Origin: JAGOUB01 sp964640945
Lineage (GTDB): Bacteria > Patescibacteriota > Gracilibacteria > Peribacterales > Peribacteraceae
Assembly: GCA_964640945.1 (NCBI GenBank)
Contig: CAZXIV010000008.1
Span: 1-49,294, forward strand
Length of the DNA stretch: 49,294 nt
Reading direction: 5' to 3'
The stretch's first letter is position 1; each line of letters begins with the position of its first letter. Positions 40,635-46,524 of this stretch are shown here, in pieces. The position numbers and the translations under genes were made by a program. A model generated the notes under the pieces. It had not been told where the DNA came from. It ran no database searches and saw only the letters and a program-made list of their open reading frames with translations.

Positions 40635-40670
40635 TAGAACGCGTTAAATTCGTCGCTAAGGAGGTTTGTT

Positions 40671-40946
40671 ATGAGCACCACGTTCACCGTCTCGGCTTGC
40701 GGACGTATCACCGATGGGCCCGCCCGCTACCCTCTCATCCAAGGACTCGCGAATCGCCAATGCCAACTGTTTCAGGTCGACGGTGTCCCGCATCTCGTCC
40801 GTATCGATGGCGTCCGCCCGTTCGTCTCAACGGATGATCCGTGCCACCGCTGGGTAGTGATCGTCTATCTGCAAACGGGCGAGACCTGTGTGTGGTATTA
40901 CGACAGTGCCGAGCGAGAGGGGTCCACGGCGATCCCAATCTGCTGA
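40671..40946 (+). CDS. small orphan protein, paralogue of the 41161 product
   Basis: A 91-residue protein of unknown family, predicted mostly beta. It shares a pattern with the neighbouring 78-residue product: a hydrophobic strand, V-R-I-(D/N)-G, then 24-27 residues, W-(Y/F)-Y-(D/N) and R-(E/T)-G. Three Cys lie outside this core. AAGGAGG precedes the ATG at good distance, one of the strongest Shine-Dalgarno sites in the window. The leader is about 70 bases with a tRNA-like hairpin, and a possible -10 (TG-TACAGT, 40588-40595) lies upstream. A strong terminator follows. Confidence 0.7.
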   Translation: MSTTFTVSACGRITDGPARYPLIQGLANRQCQLFQVDGVPHLVRIDGVRPFVSTDDPCHRWVVIVYLQTGETCVWYYDSAEREGSTAIPIC

Positions 40947-40961
40947 AGGAGCTGTGCTCCT

Positions 40962-40992
40962 GCCGCCGCGGTCCCACCGCGGCGGCTTCTTT
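40962..40992 (+). terminator. rho-independent terminator after the 40671 gene
   Basis: Perfect 10-bp GC stem 40962-40971/40977-40986 with a five-base loop and an imperfect T-run (TTCTTT). Confidence 0.82.
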
Positions 40993-41081
40993 ATAGGAGA
41001 AATACTGGCGTACAGACCTTGTTTTGCGGCATGTACCCCGCCGAGCCAAGAAAGCGTGTCATGATGAGCGGAGTCGAACCA

Positions 41082-41090
41082 TGATATAAT
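41082..41090 (+). promoter_or_regulatory. extended -10 promoter of the 41161 gene
   Basis: TGATATAAT, a perfect extended -10. The leader is about 64 bases and carries AGGAGG close to the ATG. Confidence 0.6.
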
Positions 41091-41160
41091 CATAAAAGTC
41101 GGTTCTGGGCTCCTGGAGATGCGGGAGCGATCCTGGTTCTTTCCCCACAGGAGGTGCCAT

Positions 41161-41397
41161 ATGGCGCAGCAGCTGATGATTAGTCACGGTCCTGAGAAGA
41201 TGGACCTCATGCACGCGCTCTTCGACAAAAAAGTCGTGGAGTTTACCTTCAACGGCCAAGTAGTGAGGGTACGTATTAACGGCCTTGAGTGTGAAGGTGA
41301 TCGTGGGTGCTGGTTCGTGCGGGGGTCGATTGTCTCCAGTAATCAGCCGATTCATTGGTTCTACAACACTAACCTACGCACGGGGCGCGAGCTCTAA
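41161..41397 (+). CDS. small orphan protein, paralogue of the 40671 product
   Basis: A 78-residue beta-rich protein (MAQQLMISHGPEKMDLMHAL...). The core FTFNGQVVRVRING...IHWFYNTNLRTG aligns by eye with the 40671 product, suggesting an old tandem duplication. AGGAGG precedes the ATG at 41161, which is chosen over an upstream in-frame start at 41119 for that reason. It has its own extended -10 promoter, a 64-base leader and a strong terminator. Function unknown; the compact size and GxxxxVRI(D/N)G strand pattern could suit a small barrel fold, but this is a guess. Confidence 0.7.
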   Translation: MAQQLMISHGPEKMDLMHALFDKKVVEFTFNGQVVRVRINGLECEGDRGCWFVRGSIVSSNQPIHWFYNTNLRTGREL

Positions 41398-41425
41398 CCC
41401 AAAAACGGACGAACAATCTCGTCAA

Positions 41426-41456
41426 CCCCGATCCGGTCCGCCGGATCGGGGTTTTT
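41426..41456 (+). terminator. rho-independent terminator after the 41161 gene
   Basis: Perfect 11-bp stem 41426-41436/41441-41451 with a TCCG loop and five T. It ends just before the next promoter. Confidence 0.93.
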
Positions 41457-41461
41457 CCATC

Positions 41462-41470
41462 TGCTACACT
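41462..41470 (+). promoter_or_regulatory. extended -10 promoter of the 41477 gene (leaderless type)
   Basis: TGC-TACACT, then CCGCAC and the ATG at 41477. Confidence 0.55.
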
Positions 41471-41476
41471 CCGCAC

Positions 41477-41947
41477 ATGGATTACTCCCAGAATAACCAG
41501 AGCGACCTTGAAGTCCCCCTCAAGAGCGATCCCGTACGCGCGATCGTCGAGGGCAAGACCGCCGTCTCCTTCCAGTCGTTGGTCGGCTTGGTCTTGCAGC
41601 GGAAAGTGCTCGGCCTCTTTAAACAGTGGGGCAAGGAGCCGGTCATCCTCTCGAGCGAATTGCTCACAGCCATCGCTGGTACGCCCCAAGATAACGCCGA
41701 TAACCGCCAGAAGCTCGTACTCGTCACGCTTGGCGCCGGCATCGTGCTAGGTGTCTTCTCCGCCTGCGTGGTAGGTCTGATCCTTGCCTTCCTTAAGGTG
41801 CCACTCGGCGTCCGCGAGTTTGGCATCGTCGCTGGCAGCATCGCGCTCGTGGCGGTGATCGTCTGGCTCCTCATGCAGGTGCAAGGCAAGAGTTCCGCCG
41901 AGCAGGTGACCGAAGCGATGGAAAAAGTGGCGGGCTTTTTGAAATAA
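41477..41947 (+). CDS. small membrane protein, two transmembrane segments
   Basis: A 156-residue protein of unknown family. An N-terminal cytoplasmic-looking region of about 80 residues precedes two hydrophobic segments (LVLVTLGAGIVLGVFSACVVGLILAFL and EFGIVAGSIALVAVIVWLLMQV), followed by a short amphipathic end (SAEQVTEAMEKVAGFLK). The ATG at 41477 lies six bases after its -10 box; the frame is open to 41285 but that region includes the preceding gene's terminator. It shares a bidirectional terminator with the cyclophilin gene. Confidence 0.75.
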   Translation: MDYSQNNQSDLEVPLKSDPVRAIVEGKTAVSFQSLVGLVLQRKVLGLFKQWGKEPVILSSELLTAIAGTPQDNADNRQKLVLVTLGAGIVLGVFSACVVGLILAFLKVPLGVREFGIVAGSIALVAVIVWLLMQVQGKSSAEQVTEAMEKVAGFLK

Positions 41948-41968
41948 CCCTCAACTTAGTACAAAAAA

Positions 41969-41991
41969 GGCCCGCACTGCGGGCCTTTTTT
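41969..41991. terminator. bidirectional terminator
   Basis: GGCCCGC (41969-41975), three-base loop, GCGGGCC (41979-41985), with six A before and six T after, so it works for the 41477 gene (+) and the cyclophilin gene (-). Confidence 0.93.
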
Positions 41992-42007
41992 ACGCTTAAG
42001 GTCGGTC

Positions 42008-42643
42008 TTATTTGGACACAGCCGTGAACGTCACCGGCTCGAGTGGGCGGTCATTGGCGTCCGTCTTTACGCCGGCAATAGCGTCGATCACATCCAGGCC
42101 CTCCGTCACCCGGCCAAAGATCGTGTAGCTTGGCGGGAGCGGGTAGTCCTTGTGCATAATAAAGAACTGGCTGCCGTTCGTGTTGGGGCCGCGGTTGGCC
42201 ATCGCCACCGTGCCGCGCTTGTATTCCATCGGGGAGATAATCTCGTCTTCGAATATTTCGCCAAAGATGCTCACACCGCCTCGGCCGGTACCGTCGGGAT
42301 CGCCGCCCTGGATCATGAACCCGTTGATGACGCGGTGGAAGATCAGGTCGTCGTAGTAACCCTCCTTGGTGTGGGTTACAAAGTTTGTGACGGCTTTAGG
42401 CGCGCGGTCGGCGTCGAGCTCGAGGGTGATGGTTCCCTTTGAGGTCTTGAGCGTGACGGTGTGCTTGCCGGAGAGGAGCGAAGCGTCGGCAGATTTGGCG
42501 GCGGACATAGCGGCTGAGGAAGAAGAGGAAGAAATGACGACCGTGCTACCGGTGCCGTACGGCTCGGTGACGGTGGTCGGGGAAGGAGCGCAACCCATGA
42601 GGAGTAGGGCCAACGCGAAGAGCGGCAGAAGAAACTTAACCAT
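42008..42643 (-). CDS. exported cyclophilin-type peptidyl-prolyl isomerase (lipoprotein)
   Basis: Cyclophilins catalyse cis-trans isomerisation of X-Pro bonds and here would help fold exported proteins. The 211-residue product has a lipoprotein signal (LLPLFALALLLMGC, lipobox L-M-G-C) followed by a Ser-rich spacer and the cyclophilin domain (about 60-211): LELDADRAPKAVTNFV, DLIFHRVINGFMIQGGDP (the FHR...QGGD active-site block), MANRGPNTNGSQFFI and the YTIFGRV strand. The normal Trp of the drug-binding site is not evident, as in many bacterial forms. Located between the murG/ftsW unit and a bidirectional terminator. It could act on the cysteine- and proline-rich exported proteins of this cell. 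Confidence 0.93.
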   Translation of the reverse strand: MVKFLLPLFALALLLMGCAPSPTTVTEPYGTGSTVVISSSSSSAAMSAAKSADASLLSGKHTVTLKTSKGTITLELDADRAPKAVTNFVTHTKEGYYDDLIFHRVINGFMIQGGDPDGTGRGGVSIFGEIFEDEIISPMEYKRGTVAMANRGPNTNGSQFFIMHKDYPLPPSYTIFGRVTEGLDVIDAIAGVKTDANDRPLEPVTFTAVSK

Positions 42644-42705
42644 AGGTTCCCACGCTAATGATCAGCCCCCCTGGAGTGCAAGGGGCTTGAGCACAATTTT
42701 TCCTC

Positions 42706-43764
42706 TCACGGCTGCGCTGAACCCGACTCATTCAGGCGCAAAATGACCTCTGCGATTCGCTTCGCGGCCTCAGGCACGTACAGGCTCTTGATCGCTTCCT
42801 TCATGCCTGCCAGACGGGCTGGGTCCTGGACGAGAGTGATGATGAGTGGTGTGAGATGCAATTCGAGGTCTGTTTGGCGAAGAAAAATACAGCCGTCGCT
42901 GGCCGCCGCGCGCTCGGCGTTGTGCACCTGATGATCCTGGGCCAGCCCCTCGATCGGCACAATGACGGCCGGGGTGCCGGTGGCGGCACATTCCGCGATG
43001 CTGCCCGCGCCGCCCCGGATAATGGTGAGCGCCGCGCAGGCGAAGAGGTCGCCCATCGTTCCGCCGGATTGCTCGGCCGAGAAATAGCCCGGCTGCTTCG
43101 GCGCGCCGCTCTTGCCTTTGCCCGTGAGGTGGATGATGTCGACATGGGCGAGCAGTGCCGGCAGGTTCGCCAACACGGCCCGATTGATGGCCTCGGCGCC
43201 TTGGCTGCCACCGGTAATAAAGACGATCGGCTTATGGCCCGAGAGGCCGGTGTGCGCCAGGCCGCGGGCGCGGTCGCCGTGGAGGATGAGCGGACGGACG
43301 GGATTGCCGGTCACGATCGCCCGGCCGGGTTGGCCGGGGTCGATGCCGAGGCAGACCGCGGTCGCCAATCGCCGTACGACGCTTGTACCAAGGCCCATGA
43401 TCACATCGGATTCGTGCACCACGATCGGCACTCCTCGGAGCCGCGCCGCGAGCGCTACGGGCACGCTGATCAGTCCCCCTTTGCTAAAGACAACCGTCGG
43501 GCGGAAGTGGCTGATCGTTGCCCAGCCACGTGCGAAGATCATGATCAGCGTCCACGGCAGGATGATGGACCGCCACGGGTAAGGAACAATCACGGCGTCG
43601 ATATCTTCCTGTCTGAGGAACTCGCGGTCGTGGCCGCGGTTGCTGGCGAGCGCGAAGGCTTCGGCTTCAGGACGCAGTGCTTGAAGCTCGCGCCAGACCG
43701 CCACCAGGGGGGCTAAGTGGCCGGCGGACCCGCCACCGACGAGGAGGATGCGGGGAGAGGCCAT
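42706..43764 (-). CDS. murG: UDP-GlcNAc:lipid I N-acetylglucosaminyltransferase MurG
   Basis: MurG adds GlcNAc to lipid I to give lipid II on the inner membrane face. The 352-residue product is a GT-B glycosyltransferase with the N-terminal GGGSAGHLAPLVAV loop, the VVFSKGGLISVPVALAA segment, the linker/GGSQGAEAINRAV loop and the C-terminal UDP-GlcNAc site LTIIRGGAGSIAECAATGTPAVIVPIEGLAQDHQVHNA. The ATG directly follows the ftsW stop (TAAATG), so the two are translationally coupled. ftsW-murG order is common in division/cell-wall clusters. Confidence 0.95.
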   Translation of the reverse strand: MASPRILLVGGGSAGHLAPLVAVWRELQALRPEAEAFALASNRGHDREFLRQEDIDAVIVPYPWRSIILPWTLIMIFARGWATISHFRPTVVFSKGGLISVPVALAARLRGVPIVVHESDVIMGLGTSVVRRLATAVCLGIDPGQPGRAIVTGNPVRPLILHGDRARGLAHTGLSGHKPIVFITGGSQGAEAINRAVLANLPALLAHVDIIHLTGKGKSGAPKQPGYFSAEQSGGTMGDLFACAALTIIRGGAGSIAECAATGTPAVIVPIEGLAQDHQVHNAERAAASDGCIFLRQTDLELHLTPLIITLVQDPARLAGMKEAIKSLYVPEAAKRIAEVILRLNESGSAQP

Positions 43765-44940
43765 TTAAGAGCGGAGAAAGGAAGAGCGGTCGCCGCGCTT
43801 GGGGCGGCGCACGGCCAAGGACTGTTCGGTGGAGTGGGCCGAGATGTTGAGCAGAATGCCCACCCCGATCATCAGCGTGAGCAGCGACGAGCCGCCGTAG
43901 CTAATGAACGGCAGTGTCAGACCCGTGAGCGGGAAGAGGGAGAGGTTGACGGAGATATTCAGGAGGGTCTGGAAGGCCACCCAAGTGGTAATGCCCGTCG
44001 CCACGAGAAAGCCGAAGCGGTCGGGGGCCTCGCGCGCGATCTTATAGCCGCGGATGACGAACACGCTGTAAAGACCAAGTACAATCAGCAGGCGCATGAA
44101 TCCGAGTTCCTCGCCCATGGCCGAGAAGATCATGTCGCCCTGTACCTCGGGCAGGTAGCCGAATTTCTGCACCGATTTGCCGTAGCCCACCCCAAAGAGC
44201 CCACCACTACCCACGGCGATGAGGGCCTGTTTAATCTGGAAACCAATCGTCTCGCTGAAGGTGGGGTCATTGAATGCCAGGAAAGCTTTAAAGCGATTGC
44301 GAACGTAGTCCTCCTGCAAAATCATCGGCAGGCCCACGAGCGCGGCGATGATGCCGCCAGTGAAGAGGTGGAAGATACTGCCGCCGGCGATGAAGAACAT
44401 CGTCACGGCGATGCTGGAGAGCACCAAGAAGGAGCCGAGATCGGGCTGGATGGCGACGAGAAAGGTGGAGAGCACGAGCAGTGTCACAAACGGGAGAAAG
44501 CCTTCCTTAAAGGTGGCCACGAGCTGCTCACGCTTCTGGAGCCACACCGCCATATAAAAGACGAGTGTTAATTTGAGGATCTCCGACGGCTGGATGGAGA
44601 AACCGGCAATCACGAGCCAGCTGCGGGCCGTGCCGTAGTCGTTGCTTAAGCTGGAGATGCCAAGCACCGTAATCAGCAGGAGGACTGTCAGGCCGAAAAG
44701 CGGCAAGGCGTAGCGCTCCCAGGTGCGGTAGGGAATGAGTGAGACGCCGAGCATGGCGCAGGTGCTGATGAGCACGTGGAAGGAGCTGCGCCACAAATAG
44801 AAGGCGTTGGTTGGGCCGCCGGCGTCATCGAGTGTCAGCTGGTAGCTCTTAAATACGGACACGCTCGCGATCATCGCCAGTCCGAAGAGCGTCAGTCCCA
44901 CCGCCACGCCGAGTAAAAGCAGATCCATCCGTCGAAACAT
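43765..44940 (-). CDS. ftsW: SEDS-family peptidoglycan glycosyltransferase FtsW
   Basis: FtsW polymerises lipid II at the division septum together with a class B penicillin-binding protein. The 391-residue membrane protein has about ten hydrophobic segments. SEDS signatures are visible: ARSWLVIAGFSIQPSEILKL, QPDLGSFLVLSSIAVTMFFIAGG, SVQKFGYLPEVQGDMIFSAMGEELGF and the C-terminal LPLTGLTLPFISYGGSSLL-like block. FtsW is preferred over RodA because of its coupling to murG. The ATG at 44940 follows TGC-TATTAT by eight bases; a GGAGG lies between them. The frame is open to 45399 but those codons lie antisense to other genes. Confidence 0.93.
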   Translation of the reverse strand: MFRRMDLLLLGVAVGLTLFGLAMIASVSVFKSYQLTLDDAGGPTNAFYLWRSSFHVLISTCAMLGVSLIPYRTWERYALPLFGLTVLLLITVLGISSLSNDYGTARSWLVIAGFSIQPSEILKLTLVFYMAVWLQKREQLVATFKEGFLPFVTLLVLSTFLVAIQPDLGSFLVLSSIAVTMFFIAGGSIFHLFTGGIIAALVGLPMILQEDYVRNRFKAFLAFNDPTFSETIGFQIKQALIAVGSGGLFGVGYGKSVQKFGYLPEVQGDMIFSAMGEELGFMRLLIVLGLYSVFVIRGYKIAREAPDRFGFLVATGITTWVAFQTLLNISVNLSLFPLTGLTLPFISYGGSSLLTLMIGVGILLNISAHSTEQSLAVRRPKRGDRSSFLRS

Positions 44941-44948
44941 GGGCCTCC

Positions 44949-44957
44949 ATAATAGCA
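44949..44957 (-). promoter_or_regulatory. extended -10 promoter of ftsW-murG
   Basis: TGC-TATTAT on the minus strand, eight bases before the ftsW ATG. It is back to back with the promoter of the 44995 gene. Confidence 0.55.
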
Positions 44958-44979
44958 CGCTCGCTTTAGCCCTCCCGCC

Positions 44980-44988
44980 TGCTACGAT
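44980..44988 (+). promoter_or_regulatory. extended -10 promoter of the 44995 receiver gene
   Basis: TGC-TACGAT followed by six bases (CGGGCC) and the in-frame codon ATC at 44995. The spacing is the same as at leaderless genes that start with ATG. Confidence 0.5.
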
Positions 44989-44994
44989 CGGGCC

Positions 44995-45363
44995 ATCGCC
45001 ACCCTGCTCATCGCCGACGATTCCGAAGAGAAGCGCGCCCTCCTGCGTTCGGTTGCGCGTCACGGTTGGCACGGCCAGACAGTGGAAGCCGCGACGACCG
45101 AAGCCGCCATCGCTCTCCTCCCGACGTTGCCTGATTTGGAGGTGGCGTTCATCGACTACTACATCCCATCCGCCCACGGCCCGGCCATCATTGCCGCCGT
45201 GCGCGCGGCCTTCCCCCAGGCCAAAATCGCGCTCGTGAGCTCGGCCGACAATGCGGAGAACGCCGCCGAGGCCAAAACCGCCGGCGCGGATGCTGTGGTC
45301 TGCACCAGCCGCGGCGATGCCTTTGAGCGCTTGGCCGACCTGCTCACGGAGTGGGCAGTCTGA
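44995..45363 (+). CDS. single-domain receiver protein, probable AUC start
   Basis: A CheY-like receiver domain of 122 residues. Acidic residues are in LLIADDSEEK, the phospho-acceptor Asp in VAFIDYYIPSAHG and the switch Ser in ALVSSAD, but the usual Lys before the last helix is not found (VVCTSRGDAF), so signalling may be altered. No ATG or GTG gives a full domain: the first GTG (45082) would remove the first strand and acidic pair. An ATC codon at 44995 lies six bases after an extended -10 box, and starting there gives the natural receiver N-terminus (M)ATLLIADDSEEKR. CTG at 45004 is an alternative. The gene is divergent from ftsW and precedes a glycosyltransferase gene by 19 bases. Confidence 0.75.
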   Translation: MATLLIADDSEEKRALLRSVARHGWHGQTVEAATTEAAIALLPTLPDLEVAFIDYYIPSAHGPAIIAAVRAAFPQAKIALVSSADNAENAAEAKTAGADAVVCTSRGDAFERLADLLTEWAV

Positions 45364-45366
45364 TCG

Positions 45367-45375
45367 TGCTACGCT
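45367..45375 (+). promoter_or_regulatory. extended -10 promoter of the glycosyltransferase gene (leaderless type)
   Basis: TGC-TACGCT, seven bases before the ATG at 45383. It overlaps the end of the receiver gene. Confidence 0.5.
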
Positions 45376-45382
45376 GACTCTG

Positions 45383-46480
45383 ATGAGGATCCTCTTCACC
45401 CGCTTCCCTCTCGAGAGCAGCTACGGCGGCGCCGAAGTACAGACGCTCTCGTTGATGAATGGTCTCCGTGAGCGGGGCCACGAGGTGATGTTCCTGGGCA
45501 GCTGCCCGACTCTCCTTAACCTCACGCGTGAGGCCGGCTTTCCCGCGCTTGAGCTCCAGATCGGCCCGCCGCCGGTACGCGGTGATTTGGCTATCAGCTT
45601 TCGCTGGCGGCAGCGGCGCATGAAGGCTGAGTTGCAGCGTGCCCTCGCCGATCTCCCTCCCTTCGATGCTGTCTGCATGCTGAGCCTCACCGAAAAACTC
45701 CTCCTCACCGAGCCGCTGGCCGCCGCTGGCGCGCGCGTCGTTTGGATTGAGCACGACCGCATCGGGCGCTGGCTTCGGCTTAATCCCTATCGCCGCCGGT
45801 TGACCACATTCGCCCGTTTGGCCGAGACCGTCGCGGTCTCTGGGCTCAGTCGCGCGCTCTATATAAAGATGGGCTGGCCCCCCGAGCGCACGCACGCCGT
45901 CGGCAACGGCATCGACACCGATCGTTTCGCGGTCTTGCCCCTGCCGCCCGCCCGCACCGGTCCGCTCCAAGTCGGCTGCATTGCCCGCCTTACGCGCGAT
46001 AAGGGCGTTGATCTGCTTATCGAAGCGGTCAATGGCTTGTCCGAAGTGACGCTCACGATGGTTGGCGCTGGCCGCGAGGAGGGCGAGATCCGCGCCCGTA
46101 TTGCCGCAGCCCGCAGCGACATGTTCCTCCTTTCGCCACCCCTGAATACCGTCGAATTCCTGGCTGAGCGTGATGTACTCGTGCTGCCCTCGCGCGACCA
46201 CGACCCGTTCGGGCTGGTGGTGGCCGAGGCCATGGCCGCCGGTCGTGCCACGGTGGTGACCGACGCCTGTGGTATCGCCGGTGAACTTCGCGACGGTATC
46301 GACGCGCTCGTTGTCCCGGCGGGAAATGCCGCGGCCCTGCGCGCCGCCCTTATCCGCCTGCGCGACGACGAGGAATTCCGCCTGCGCCTCTGCGACAATG
46401 CTCGCCAAACCGCCAGCGCTCGTTTCGGCCTAGCACCCATGGTGGAGGCGTACGAACGCCTGCTCGAAAAAAAGTCCTGA
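45383..46480 (+). CDS. GT4-family glycosyltransferase
   Basis: A 365-residue retaining GT-B glycosyltransferase of the GT4 (group 1) family. The N-terminal domain starts RILFTRFPLESSYGGAEVQTLSLMNGLRERGHEV, the usual acceptor-side pattern. The C-terminal donor domain has IARLTRDKGVDLLIEAV, TLTMVGAGREEGEIRARI, and the E-x7-E block DPFGLVVAEAMAAGRATVVTDACGI. It probably builds a surface glycan or glycoconjugate; donor and acceptor are unknown. The ATG at 45383 matches family starts and the -10 box; the frame is open further left within the receiver gene. Confidence 0.92.
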   Translation: MRILFTRFPLESSYGGAEVQTLSLMNGLRERGHEVMFLGSCPTLLNLTREAGFPALELQIGPPPVRGDLAISFRWRQRRMKAELQRALADLPPFDAVCMLSLTEKLLLTEPLAAAGARVVWIEHDRIGRWLRLNPYRRRLTTFARLAETVAVSGLSRALYIKMGWPPERTHAVGNGIDTDRFAVLPLPPARTGPLQVGCIARLTRDKGVDLLIEAVNGLSEVTLTMVGAGREEGEIRARIAAARSDMFLLSPPLNTVEFLAERDVLVLPSRDHDPFGLVVAEAMAAGRATVVTDACGIAGELRDGIDALVVPAGNAAALRAALIRLRDDEEFRLRLCDNARQTASARFGLAPMVEAYERLLEKKS

Positions 46481-46504
46481 AAACATCAGCGTTCCCGGCC
46501 GCGG

Positions 46505-46513
46505 TGCTACACT
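46505..46513 (+). promoter_or_regulatory. extended -10 promoter of the amidase-SpoIID gene
   Basis: TGC-TACACT, 11 bases before the ATG at 46525. A GTG at 46504 in the same frame lies inside this element and is therefore unlikely as a start. Confidence 0.5.
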
Positions 46514-46524
46514 TCAATCTCTTC

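Noticed and set aside
41060..41085. Minus-strand GGTTCGACTCCGCTC resembling a tRNA T arm and 3' end
   Set aside because: Only two base pairs of the T stem can form and no acceptor or anticodon arm is present.
43717..44571. Plus-strand open frame (284 codons) antisense to ftsW
   Set aside because: Low-complexity charged composition and no promoter or ribosome-binding site; ftsW on the other strand is clear.
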